Assembly: GCA_023391815.1 (NCBI GenBank)
Contig: JAEWAF010000040.1
Coordinates: 1-64,000 of the forward strand
Length of the DNA stretch: 64,000 nt
Direction of reading: 5' to 3'
From: Pseudomonadota bacterium
GTDB taxonomy: Bacteria; Pseudomonadota; Gammaproteobacteria; Steroidobacterales; Steroidobacteraceae
In this document: in pieces, positions 24,761 through 32,268 of the stretch
Numbering within the stretch: position 1 is the first letter of the stretch
Layout: each line of letters starts with the position of its first letter
Program-made: the position numbers and the translations under genes
The notes under the pieces: model-generated
Told to the model about the DNA's origin: nothing
Database searches by the model: none
Seen by the model: only the letters and a program-made list of their open reading frames with translations

Positions 24761-25567
24761 TCAGCCTTGCGTGGCCAATCCGAGATTGCGGTCGAGCGCG
24801 GACAGACGCTCGCGGGTGTGATGATCCGGCTGCAGCGGTTGTGCCGGCGGGATCACCAATGTGAAGTGCATGTCCGCTTCGGTCGTTGGCAGTTCGGACA
24901 ACGGCACGCGAACGATCTTCGGGCTGAAAGTGGGCAGCGTCGCGGCCTGATACAGAATCACTTCGTGGTCCAGCGGATAGTCGCGGCTCAACACATCGAC
25001 CAGCACCTGCCGATAGGCGGCGCCGGTGGAGAAACGAGTCAACGACTGATCGCCGGACAGCCCGACCTGCCACAGAATCAGATAAGCGGCGGTATCCAGT
25101 CGTCGCCGGTTGAACATGAACTGGCTGGCTTCGTAATGCTGGCAACCATATCGGCCGGGATCGAAGCCCAGATCGGCATACATACAATCGGCCGCCGAGA
25201 CGCCCGGCTCCATGTGCGCGCTGTAACCTTCGCTGCGCGCGATCTCGATGGCTTTGTGCGTGGGCCACGCGAATACGCCTGGATGGCCGTAGAAGGCGGC
25301 ACACACGCGCTTGCCGGCGCGGACTACGGCCAGGATCGTGTCCACCATCTCGCGGTAGGTGTCCATTCGAGACTTGCCTTCGCGATACAACGACTGAAGG
25401 CTGCGCACGTCGGCGTTCATGCGCGCGATCCACATCTCGATGATGCCGTCGGACAGGCCGGTGAACACCACGTCGGCGTTTTGGATGTGATCGCGCGCCA
25501 GCGGAGTGAGGTGCGCTCCGAGGGTCATCCCGATCCCGACGCACACCAAACTTCCCGCTGGTTTCAT
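24761..25567 (-). CDS. Borosin-type peptide backbone alpha-N-methyltransferase (split, SonM-like)
   Basis: A 268-residue SAM-dependent enzyme of the tetrapyrrole-methylase fold, closest to the catalytic domain of OphMA from Omphalotus. The N-terminal VCVGIGMTLGAHLTP loop fits SAM binding. GKSRMDTYREM carries Arg67 and Tyr71, and Tyr61 lies just before, matching OphMA Tyr66/Arg72/Tyr76. FYGHPGVFAWPTHKAIEIA, RSEGYSAHMEPGVSAADCMY, ADLGFDPGRYGCQHYEAS and LILWQVG then align almost residue for residue. It lacks the C-terminal clasp and core that fungal borosins carry in cis, so its substrate must be a separate peptide. The ATG at 25567 follows GGAG. It begins 19 bases after the maleylpyruvate isomerase stop. 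Porphyrin or diphthamide methylation is much less likely given the borosin motifs. Confidence 0.88.
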   Translation of the reverse strand: MKPAGSLVCVGIGMTLGAHLTPLARDHIQNADVVFTGLSDGIIEMWIARMNADVRSLQSLYREGKSRMDTYREMVDTILAVVRAGKRVCAAFYGHPGVFAWPTHKAIEIARSEGYSAHMEPGVSAADCMYADLGFDPGRYGCQHYEASQFMFNRRRLDTAAYLILWQVGLSGDQSLTRFSTGAAYRQVLVDVLSRDYPLDHEVILYQAATLPTFSPKIVRVPLSELPTTEADMHFTLVIPPAQPLQPDHHTRERLSALDRNLGLATQG

Positions 25568-25586
25568 GATGCTCCGCTCGGTCGGT

Positions 25587-26225
25587 TTATCTGGCGTCGG
25601 GCTGGGCTTCCGGCCGGGCCGCGTCGAAGGCAGGCAACGATTGCAGGTGCGTGCTGATCGCAACCAGGGTCGGGAACGGCGTGAGATCGCAGTTGAAGCG
25701 CCGGGCGTTGTACATCTGCGGCACCAGACACACGTCGGCCAACGACAGACTGTCGCCGAAACAATAGCGGCGAGCGCCGGAATGTTTGGCGACTTGCAGT
25801 TCGAGTCCACGGAAACCTTCGCTGATCCAGTGCCGGTACCACGTGTTCACGCCGTCGTCGTCTTGCGCGAGATTCTGACGCAGATAGTTCAGCACGCGCA
25901 GGTTGTTCAGCGGATGAATGTCACAAGCGATCGCGAGCGCCATCGAGCGCACCTGGGCGCGCGCCAGCGGATCGGCCGGCAACAGCGGCGGGTGCGGGTG
26001 AACCTCGTTGAGATATTCAATGATGGCGAGCGACTGTGAGATCGTCGTGTCATCGACTTCAAGCGCCGGAATCAAACCCTGCGGATTGACGGCCAGATAA
26101 TCGGCCGCGCGATGTTCGTTCTTGACCAGCGCCTTGACGACGCTCCGGGAAGCCACGCCCTTGAGGTTGAGCGCGATCCGCACCCGGAACGCGGCCGAGC
26201 TGCGAAAGTAGTTGTAGAACTTCAT
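25587..26225 (-). CDS. Maleylpyruvate/maleylacetoacetate isomerase (zeta-class GST)
   Basis: A 212-residue glutathione-dependent cis-trans isomerase that converts maleylpyruvate (gentisate route) or maleylacetoacetate (homogentisate route) to the fumaryl form. The N-terminal FYNYFRSSAAFRVRIALNLK is the zeta-class glutathione site, with Ala where MaiA proteins usually have Cys, which favours the maleylpyruvate type. NPQGLIPALEVDDTTISQSL binds glutathione, and ALAIACDIHPLNNLRVLNYL and FGDSLSLADVCLVPQMYNAR are typical C-terminal domain motifs. Its ATG overlaps the hydrolase stop by ATGA, so the two are translationally coupled. No dioxygenase gene is nearby. Confidence 0.88.
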   Translation of the reverse strand: MKFYNYFRSSAAFRVRIALNLKGVASRSVVKALVKNEHRAADYLAVNPQGLIPALEVDDTTISQSLAIIEYLNEVHPHPPLLPADPLARAQVRSMALAIACDIHPLNNLRVLNYLRQNLAQDDDGVNTWYRHWISEGFRGLELQVAKHSGARRYCFGDSLSLADVCLVPQMYNARRFNCDLTPFPTLVAISTHLQSLPAFDAARPEAQPDAR

Positions 26226-26905
26226 ATCACAGTCACTTTGACCGTGGCGAGGCCGTCGACGCCGCCTTCCAGCACGTCGTCGGGCTTGATCGCCGCGACG
26301 CCCGCCGGGGTGCCCGTGAAGATCAGATCGCCGGCCGCGAGCTCGAACAGCGTCGACAGCTCGGCGATGATTTCCGGCACGTTCCAGATCATGTCGGCGA
26401 TCGCGCCTTGCTGGCGCAGTGTGTCGTTGACCTTGAGCCAGATCCTGCTGTCGTCGAGCTTCACATCGCTGGCCGGCGTGATCGCGCCGATCGGCGCCGA
26501 GCGATCGAAGCCTTTCGCCGTGTCCCACGGACGGCCTTTGTCTTTCGCCTCCGCCTGCAAGTCCCGACGGGTCAGATCGATGCCGACGGCATAACCGAAG
26601 ACATGCGACAGCGCTTGCGAGATCCCGATATTCGCGCCGCCGGTGCCGATCGCGACCACCAGTTCGATCTCATGGTGCAGATCGGAGGTGCGCGACGGAA
26701 ACGGGATTTGCGCGCCGCTGGCGACGACGGCATCGGCGGGCTTGCTGAAGAAAAACGGGGCTTCGCGCTGCGGATCTTTGCCCATCTCACGCGCGTGCGC
26801 CGCGTAATTGCGGCCGACGCAATAGATCCGGTGCACGGGAAAGCGCTCGGTGCGCCCGAGGATGGCGACAGCGGGTGACGCCGGCGGCGGGAAAACGAAG
26901 GACAT
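26222..26905 (-). CDS. Fumarylpyruvate/fumarylacetoacetate hydrolase family protein
   Basis: A 227-residue FAH-fold hydrolase that would cleave fumarylpyruvate to fumarate and pyruvate after the isomerase step. It shows the family series CVGRNYAAHAREMG, PFFFSKPADAV, HHEIELVVAIG with metal-binding Glu residues, GYAVGIDLTRRDLQ with the metal Asp, KGFDRSAPIG and GDLIFTGTPAGVAAIKPDD. It is the short form, without the N-terminal domain of the mammalian enzyme. It starts 27 bases after bufC and ends overlapping the isomerase, so it may belong to a long transcript. Gentisate ring-cleavage genes must be elsewhere. Confidence 0.9.
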   Translation of the reverse strand: MSFVFPPPASPAVAILGRTERFPVHRIYCVGRNYAAHAREMGKDPQREAPFFFSKPADAVVASGAQIPFPSRTSDLHHEIELVVAIGTGGANIGISQALSHVFGYAVGIDLTRRDLQAEAKDKGRPWDTAKGFDRSAPIGAITPASDVKLDDSRIWLKVNDTLRQQGAIADMIWNVPEIIAELSTLFELAAGDLIFTGTPAGVAAIKPDDVLEGGVDGLATVKVTVI

Positions 26906-26932
26906 GGCTCGCGACCGAAGAGTTGCGGGCCG

Positions 26933-27721
26933 CTAGGATACTCCGACGATCATTTGCTCCACCACCCAGCGCTTGAGCAGGCCGGCGGCCTGTGCGGGCA
27001 CGGCATCGGCGTCATGCCACTGGAACAGCGCGTCGCAGAGCATTTCGAACGAGCCTCCGCTGCGCATGAGTTCCAGCGCCGCGCTTTCGTCCGGCGACAG
27101 CGAACGGTACTGAGTCTTGAGTTGCTCGCGCCAGATCAGCCAGCTCCGCGGCTCGTCCAAGGCGACTGGTTCGGGTGCCGGATCGTCCGCGGACAGTGCC
27201 TTGAACAACAGCGGCGCGTTGGTGCGCATGGTCAGCACTTGCACCGTCGGATGAAACTGAAACGTCAGCGCCGCCCATTGCTCGGGCGCGACGGCAGCCA
27301 ACGCGTCGATGCCGATGGGCTCAGCATCGGCACCATCGAAGGTGGCGGCGATGGCCCATTCCCACGTGGCCAGTTCCGCGAGCCATGGCTGATGTGGAAA
27401 CGATTTCGTGAGCAGCTCGGGCATGCGATCGCCGAACCAGCGGATCGACGGATAACTCGACGGACACAGATCGATGTACTCCCGCGCCACCTCGGCGAAC
27501 GGCTCCTTGCCGAGCAGCTGTTGCAGACGGGGCAAGGTGCTCGCGAGCGCGTCGGTCAATCGCAGGCGATACGCTTCGGAATAAATTCCCAGGCGCAACG
27601 CCGCTGGCACGCTCGCCGAGCCTTCGACCGCAGCGACGATGCGCTCGTGGCCATGCATGACATGACTCTGGAAATCCCGCTGCAGTTCGGCCAGCGCTGT
27701 CGTGTCGGGTTGAGCGCTCAT
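26933..27721 (-). CDS. bufC: BufC-type DUF2063 protein (bufferin maturation partner)
   Basis: A 262-residue protein with an N-terminal DUF2063 domain (ALAELQRDFQSHVMHG through GIYSEAYRLRLTDALASTLP and YPSIRWFGDRMPELL). In bufferin operons this protein partners the DUF692 oxidase and is thought to bind the precursor's leader. The C-terminal half (WAALTFQFHPTVQVLTM, WLIWREQLKTQYRSLS) matches the family's second domain. The ATG at 27721 overlaps the bufB stop (ATGA). An in-frame extension into bufB is not protein-like. Older annotations call DUF2063 'DNA-binding', which the operon context does not support. Confidence 0.88.
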   Translation of the reverse strand: MSAQPDTTALAELQRDFQSHVMHGHERIVAAVEGSASVPAALRLGIYSEAYRLRLTDALASTLPRLQQLLGKEPFAEVAREYIDLCPSSYPSIRWFGDRMPELLTKSFPHQPWLAELATWEWAIAATFDGADAEPIGIDALAAVAPEQWAALTFQFHPTVQVLTMRTNAPLLFKALSADDPAPEPVALDEPRSWLIWREQLKTQYRSLSPDESAALELMRSGGSFEMLCDALFQWHDADAVPAQAAGLLKRWVVEQMIVGVS

Positions 27722-28569
27722 GCCGCGGACTTCGATTTCTGCGCCGATGACGTGATGTCGCGCGCACGATCCAGCTCCGCGAGCAGTACCTCCAGCTCGG
27801 GGATATTGTCGTCGCGCTCGATCATGGTCGAGAGCGGCCCGAAACGTTCGACGGCCGCATGAAACAACGCCCAAACCTCCTCGCACACCGCCTCGTCATG
27901 CGTGTCGATGAGATAGTTGCCCATGTTGCGATGGCCGGCGAGATGGAACTGCTGGACGCGCTCCACCGGGATGCCGCGCAGATACGCCATCGGATCGAAA
28001 CCATGATTCACGCTGCTGACATACACATTGTTAACATCCAGCAGCAGATGACAGTCGGCCCGCTCGGCGACTTCGCGCAGGAATTCCCATTCCGTCAGGT
28101 CCGAGCTGGTGAAGCTCACATAGCTCGACACGTTCTCCAGGACCAGTCGACGGCCGAGTCGTTCCTGAACCGCGCCGATGCGCGACACGACATGCTTCAG
28201 CGCCGCTTCAGTGAACGGCATCGGCATCAGGTCGTGCAGGTTCACGCCGTCGACACCGGTCCAGCACAGATGATCCGACACCCACGCGGGCTCGACGCGG
28301 TCGGCGAGCGCTTTCACTTCGCGCAGATAGGTTTCATTCAGCGGGTCGGTACCGCCGATGGACAGCGATACTCCATGCAGCGCGATCGGATATTCGGCGC
28401 GCAGCCGTTCCAGATAGTGCAGCGGCTTGCCGCCGGGGAGCAGATAGTTCTCGGTCAGCGCTTCGAGCCAGCTGACACTGCCTTTGCGCTCGCCGAGCAG
28501 GGCGTCGTAGTGCGTCGGGCGGACGCCCAGCCCGAAGCCTAGCGAAGAATGAGGGGACGATTTGGACAC
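27718..28569 (-). CDS. bufB: BufB, multinuclear non-heme iron oxidase (MNIO, DUF692)
   Basis: A 283-residue TIM-barrel enzyme of the DUF692/MNIO family, which uses an iron cluster and oxygen to convert cysteines of RiPP precursors, in bufferins to thiooxazoles that bind copper. Ligand-bearing motifs are all visible: EALTENYLLPGG, LHGVSLSIGG (His65), VSDHLCW, LENVSSYV, LLDVNNVYVSSVNHGFDP, QFHLAGH and DTHDEAV. The start is a GTG with only a weak ribosome-binding site, 89 bases after bufA across a stable hairpin. That spacing is expected when precursor peptide is needed in excess of enzyme. Confidence 0.93.
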   Translation of the reverse strand: MSKSSPHSSLGFGLGVRPTHYDALLGERKGSVSWLEALTENYLLPGGKPLHYLERLRAEYPIALHGVSLSIGGTDPLNETYLREVKALADRVEPAWVSDHLCWTGVDGVNLHDLMPMPFTEAALKHVVSRIGAVQERLGRRLVLENVSSYVSFTSSDLTEWEFLREVAERADCHLLLDVNNVYVSSVNHGFDPMAYLRGIPVERVQQFHLAGHRNMGNYLIDTHDEAVCEEVWALFHAAVERFGPLSTMIERDDNIPELEVLLAELDRARDITSSAQKSKSAA

Positions 28570-28596
28570 TGAACACTCACGAAACGATCAGGAAAC

Positions 28597-28624
28597 GGCG
28601 CGGCCGCCGACGGAAGACCGCGCC
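28597..28624 (-). promoter_or_regulatory. Hairpin between bufA and bufB
   Basis: A 7-bp all-GC stem (28597-28603 with 28618-28624) in the bufA-bufB gap, without a T-tract. It may stabilise the bufA message or partly attenuate read-through so that precursor exceeds enzyme. Confidence 0.35.
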
Positions 28625-28658
28625 GCCCTGACCCTATCAGACCGGGCCGGACGCTGAA

Positions 28659-28982
28659 TTATTTCTTCAGCTTGGCCTTGGCGGCGTCGCACTCGGCCTT
28701 GCTCAGCATCAGGAAGCCCTGACCTTTGCAGGCGTTCTTGCCGGCGCAGGCATTGGCCGCCGTGCCACAGGCGCTAGTGCCCTTGCACGCGTTCACGCCT
28801 TCGCATTTCACCTTGGCTTCATCCGCCGCGTTCGCGGCTGTCAGCGGCGCGCTGCTGAACATCACCGCAGCCGCCGTGGCCAGAGCGAGCGTAGCCCGGC
28901 GAAAGTCGCGCCTTGTGACGGGCGTCAAAGGGCCTCGGCCACTTTCGATCATGGAATCAGCCGGTTTTTTGCCGTGGGTCAT
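28659..28982 (-). CDS. bufA: Bufferin-type metallophore precursor (BufA2-like)
   Basis: A 107-residue exported RiPP precursor. The leader has a twin-arginine-like TRRDFRRATLALA and a hydrophobic segment ending near ANAADEAK. The mature part carries six cysteines in spaced repeats (KCEGVNACKGTSACG, ANACAGKNACKGQGF, KAECDAAKAK). The NACKG repeats match bufferin-type peptides, whose Cys residues are modified by the adjacent MNIO and which sequester copper in the periplasm. The ATG at 28982 follows GAGGG. An upstream ATG nine bases earlier and a downstream ATG at 28952 are also possible. A TATACT box lies upstream at 29028-29033. No DoxX-type BufD gene is next to it. Confidence 0.87.
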   Translation of the reverse strand: MTHGKKPADSMIESGRGPLTPVTRRDFRRATLALATAAAVMFSSAPLTAANAADEAKVKCEGVNACKGTSACGTAANACAGKNACKGQGFLMLSKAECDAAKAKLKK

Positions 28983-29027
28983 CGATGCCATCCCTCGTGG
29001 AAGTGCGCTTCGAAGGCGAAGCGCTGG

Positions 29028-29060
29028 AGTATACGCAGTGGGCCGGGAATCGGATTCACG
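29028..29060 (-). promoter_or_regulatory. Candidate promoter of the bufferin operon
   Basis: On the minus strand TATACT (29028-29033) is about 45 bases before the bufA start, with a GTGAATCC segment upstream of it. The -35 is not sigma-70 consensus, and an ECF sigma factor is possible, as bufferin operons elsewhere are ECF-controlled. Confidence 0.35.
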
Positions 29061-29089
29061 CGGCGGGCCGTCACGAAGCGGCAAAAGAT

Positions 29090-29117
29090 AAGGGCGGGTG
29101 ATCGCTCACCCGCCCTT
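29090..29117 (-). terminator. Intrinsic terminator of the BON-protein gene
   Basis: A perfect 12-bp stem (29090-29101 with 29106-29117) with a TCGC loop. On the minus strand it is followed by a T-rich TATCTTTTG run. It separates the BON gene from the bufferin operon. Confidence 0.75.
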
Positions 29118-29161
29118 GTTTCCACCACGCGGACCCCAAGGGTCGATCGACCAAGGCTCGA

Positions 29162-29482
29162 TCAACCGCCCTTGCGGATCTCCAGCGCGTCCTTGACGCT
29201 CTTCACCCCGTCGGTGTCGCGGGCCAGTTGCAGCGCCCGGGTTCGAGCCTGGTCGGTCTCGACGAAGCCGCTCAGCTGCACCGTGCCCTTGAAGGTCTCG
29301 ACGTTGATCTGATGCGCCTTGGTCACCGGATCCTCGATCAGCTTGGCCTTCACCTTGGCCGTGACGACACCGTCGTCGATGGCCTGGCCGGTCGATTGCT
29401 GCGTCGGGGTCGACGAGCAGGCGACGACGGTGGAGGCCATGATCGCGGCCAACAACAAAGCCGCCGTGTTTTGCCGTGCCAT
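29162..29482 (-). CDS. BON-domain lipoprotein
   Basis: A 106-residue lipoprotein (lipobox STVVAC, Cys22) with one BON domain: AIDDGVVTAKVKAKLIEDP, INVETFKGTVQLSGFV, and a C-terminal ARDTDGVKSVKDALEI strand. BON domains (OsmY/DolP type) bind phospholipid and help keep the outer membrane intact under osmotic or detergent stress. A single BON domain is shorter than OsmY or DolP, which have two. It follows another small lipoprotein gene by 48 bases on the same strand, and a strong terminator ends the unit. Confidence 0.9.
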   Translation of the reverse strand: MARQNTAALLLAAIMASTVVACSSTPTQQSTGQAIDDGVVTAKVKAKLIEDPVTKAHQINVETFKGTVQLSGFVETDQARTRALQLARDTDGVKSVKDALEIRKGG

Positions 29483-29530
29483 ATTCCCTCGCTTCCTGAA
29501 CTCAAGTTCTGGGTCGTTCCACTCTAGCCG

Positions 29531-29959
29531 TTAACCCGCGCCGTCGCGACGAGCTTCAGCCGCGCGCTTGGCGTTTTCCAGATCCGCATCGGCGCGAGAC
29601 TTGCAGTCTTCCTGAGCGTTGCCCTGCAGAGCCTCGCACTTCTCGACAGCGATTTTATGGGTGGCTTCGGCGCGCGCCACCGCGACTTTGTAGTCGCCCT
29701 TGGCGGCGGTCTCGCTGGCGTCACGGGCCTGATCGGCCACATCGTTCGGATCGTGATCGGCCTGCGCATCGGCCACGTCCTTCTGCGCATCCGCCATCTT
29801 CTCCTGAGCATCGGCCTGCGCGTCGGCGACATCCCTCTGCGCTTCAGCCCGCGCGTTGCTCACATCGTGCTGAACTTCGGAAGGCGATTCGGCCTTGTTG
29901 CAGCCCGCCAGCGCCAGGCCGGCCGCGGCGAGAATCAAATAAACATTTGCTTTGGTCAT
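29531..29959 (-). CDS. Alanine/aspartate-rich coiled-coil lipoprotein
   Basis: A 142-residue putative lipoprotein with a clear lipobox (GLALAGC, Cys20). The middle is a degenerate repeat of AQADAQEKMADAQKDVAD type (about residues 35-75), which should form a long helix. A cysteine pair region follows (VEKCEALQGNAQEDCKSRAD). The repeats recall Lpp-like or stress-induced periplasmic helical proteins, but I do not recognise a family. AGGG lies nine bases before the ATG at 29959. It is probably co-transcribed with the downstream BON lipoprotein, so an envelope-stress role is plausible. The divergent neighbour is a histidine kinase. Confidence 0.8.
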   Translation of the reverse strand: MTKANVYLILAAAGLALAGCNKAESPSEVQHDVSNARAEAQRDVADAQADAQEKMADAQKDVADAQADHDPNDVADQARDASETAAKGDYKVAVARAEATHKIAVEKCEALQGNAQEDCKSRADADLENAKRAAEARRDGAG

Positions 29960-30283
29960 CTTGCATGCCCTCGTCTGTGACCTCTCGGTCTGTTGACTAA
30001 GTAACCACTCGCTGCCGGCTGAAATCCTCCTGCGGGACGGCCGGTTCCTGTCGGCCCGGCCGCCGGGAAGCTCGTGGAATTCGCGTCGATAACGTGCCGA
30101 TGGATTGCAAGGTTCCTCGCACAAGGGTGGCCCGAGGCATTGCGGACGTTTCTACACGCGTGCATCCGGGCAGCGTGCAATTGTGAGCATGGGCACGGTC
30201 CGGGTCCGTGGGCCACCGCTGACCAAGGAACCAAGAAATGTTCACAGTCGTTGCTGGTCACAGCGGTCATTGCACAGGAGTTC
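29960..30283. other. Divergent control region
   Basis: About 320 bases between the lipoprotein pair and the histidine kinase. It must carry both promoters. An AGGAG site lies directly before the kinase start. An open frame through it is not protein-like. Confidence 0.5.
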
Positions 30284-31714
30284 ATGGGCGACGTCACTCA
30301 CAACGGGCACTCGCCAAATCCATCGTTGAACACACCGCCCGCCGCAAGCGGCGGCGTGCCGCTCCACGTGCGTCTGGTGATCGTCATCTCGATCGCGCTG
30401 CTGGTGGTGAACGCCACTTTGCTGATCGTCAACACCGCGGCGACCATGGATTCGCACGCTCAATATGCGCGCTCGTACGAGATCAAGCGCTCGCTCAGCA
30501 CGTTTCAATCGGTCATCACGGCGGCGGAATCGGGCCAGCGCGGTTATCTGCTCACCGGCCAGACCGGTTATCTCGAGCCTTATTACGTGGCGATGCGCAG
30601 CTGGCGCAGCGAGCTGGAAAAGCTGCGCACTTTGACTGCGGACAACGCCGCCCGGCAAAAAGATATTGCCGATCTGGAGAACCTCACCGCCGCCGCCATC
30701 AGCCGTCTGAAGGCGACGATCAGTCGCAGTCCGCAGCCGGGGCCGAACGGCACGGCCGACGTTGCAGGTACTGAGCGTGCGACCACTACGATGGATCGAG
30801 TGCGAGGCATCGTCGATCGAATGATGGCGGAAGAAGACGCACGCATCGAGGCGTTGCGTCGTGAAGTGTTGCGCGATCTGCTGGTCGCCGGCGGGCTCGC
30901 GTTGCTGACCACCGTCGTGACTGTCGCGGTGCTGATTGGCCTGAACAAACTACTCCGCAAGTATGTGCGCGATCGCGAGACTGCCGAGAACGCGATGCTC
31001 GAGGCCAACCAGGTGCTGAACGAGCAGGTCGAGCAACGCACCTCGGAGCTGACCGAGCTTTCTCAACATCTGATTCGCGTTTCCGAGGAAGAGAAGGCCA
31101 GGCTCGCGCGGGAGCTGCACGACACGCTCGGCAGCAATCTCACTGCGATCAACATGGACTTGAACTGGATTCAACGCCGGCTGCCCGAAGGCGCGCGCGA
31201 GGTGAAGGACCGTCTGCAGCGGGCTCTGAAGATGCTGAGCGAAACGGTGGAGCTCAAGCACGAGGTCATCGAAGGGCTGCGGCCCAGCCACCTGGACAAT
31301 CTCGGCCTCGCGTTCGCCATGCGCTCGCACTGTCGCGAGTTCACGCGTCGCACCGGCATTCCGTGCGAGGTGGATGTGCAGGAGGACTTCGACGACCTGG
31401 ACCCGGCCTGGTCGATCGCGTTCTATCGGATCGCCCAGGAGTCGCTGACCAACATCGCCAAACACGCGCAGGCCACCAAGGTGCGCGTCATCCTCGCGCG
31501 CGAGGACGGGGGGATCCGGTTACGAATCATCGACGACGGCGTCGGAGTCGCGGAGGAATCGCTGAGCAAGCCCAAGTCGCATGGCGTCGTGGGCATGCGG
31601 GAACGAATGCGTCAGATGGGAGGTCGCTTCCAGATCCGGAAGCCGGACGAGGGCACCGGCACCATTGTCGAGGCCTTCATTCCAGCCACCAATGCGACCG
31701 CGATGTCGGCGTGA
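30284..31714 (+). CDS. NarX-type histidine kinase with CHASE3 sensor
   Basis: A 476-residue kinase of the HisKA_3/NarX group. Helix 1 (LVIVISIALLVVNATLLIV, about 31-49) and helix 2 (LLVAGGLALLTTVVTVAVL, about 199-217) flank a CHASE3 domain with the diagnostic AESGQRGYLLTG (81-92). A coiled coil leads to SEEEKARLARELHDTLGSN with phospho-acceptor His279. The HATPase part has IAQESLTNIAKHAQA and DDGVGVAEES. The ATG at 30284 has AGGAG only three bases upstream, so expression may be modest. Downstream lie a Fis-type protein, a NarL-type regulator and a lone receiver, which are its likely partners. The stimulus is unknown. Confidence 0.92.
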   Translation: MGDVTHNGHSPNPSLNTPPAASGGVPLHVRLVIVISIALLVVNATLLIVNTAATMDSHAQYARSYEIKRSLSTFQSVITAAESGQRGYLLTGQTGYLEPYYVAMRSWRSELEKLRTLTADNAARQKDIADLENLTAAAISRLKATISRSPQPGPNGTADVAGTERATTTMDRVRGIVDRMMAEEDARIEALRREVLRDLLVAGGLALLTTVVTVAVLIGLNKLLRKYVRDRETAENAMLEANQVLNEQVEQRTSELTELSQHLIRVSEEEKARLARELHDTLGSNLTAINMDLNWIQRRLPEGAREVKDRLQRALKMLSETVELKHEVIEGLRPSHLDNLGLAFAMRSHCREFTRRTGIPCEVDVQEDFDDLDPAWSIAFYRIAQESLTNIAKHAQATKVRVILAREDGGIRLRIIDDGVGVAEESLSKPKSHGVVGMRERMRQMGGRFQIRKPDEGTGTIVEAFIPATNATAMSA

Positions 31715-31878
31715 AGCTCCGGCTGGCGCCCCAAAGCAGTGCCGCATCGGGGGCGGGGTCAATACGTAGGAAACGTCTGACGGTACGAACTTCACTTTGT
31801 TGGGAACTTTTCCTTCCCCTGATGCCGTTGTGATCCATCGGGCCACTGAGTGTAAAGCTGACCGTCAGGAGCGAGCGC

Positions 31879-32268
31879 ATGGAGAATCATGTCGAGAGGG
31901 CAACCAACAACGATCATCGCGGCAACTATGCGGGCGATGAACAAGACTCGGGCGACGAGACGATGGTCGGCGGCGAGCGCAACTTAGCGCCGGCGCCTGT
32001 GGCATTACGCATCCCGGTCGGCACCAATCTGGCCGACGTGGAGCGCTGGATGATTTTCGCGACGCTGCAGAAATGCGGTGGAAACAAGACCCGCGCGGCG
32101 GCGTTGCTGGGGGTGAGTCTCAAGACTCTCTACAACCGCCTCAACGCTTATCGTGCGCAAGGGCTGGCCATGGATTATGGCTTGAACGACGGTCAGGACG
32201 TGGCCATCACCACCCTGCAGGGGGGCGACCTCCGTGAAGCAATGACCGAGGTACCACAGCGATGTTGA
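31879..32268 (+). CDS. Fis-type (HTH_8) DNA-binding protein
   Basis: A 129-residue protein whose C-terminal half is a Fis-like helix-turn-helix: NLADVERWMIFATLQKCGGN, KTRAAALLGVSLKTLYNRLN. The N-terminal 45 residues are polar and probably disordered. Such a domain usually ends NtrC-type activators, yet no receiver or AAA+ domain is present here. It would therefore act alone or with its neighbours. AGGAGCGAG supplies a good ribosome-binding site. The last seven bases overlap the start of the next gene, a NarL-type regulator, so the two are coupled. Nucleoid binding or a co-regulator role are both possible. Confidence 0.85.
   Translation: MENHVERATNNDHRGNYAGDEQDSGDETMVGGERNLAPAPVALRIPVGTNLADVERWMIFATLQKCGGNKTRAAALLGVSLKTLYNRLNAYRAQGLAMDYGLNDGQDVAITTLQGGDLREAMTEVPQRC

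Noticed and set aside
24749..25544. Long frame upstream of the GNAT in the same reading frame
   Set aside because: It runs out of frame through the methyltransferase gene. Only the part from 24749 onward is protein-like.
24761..25567. Uroporphyrin-III or diphthamide-type methylase
   Set aside because: The fold is shared, but the GKSRMDTY, FYGHPGVF and PGVSAADC runs match borosin enzymes and no tetrapyrrole genes are nearby.
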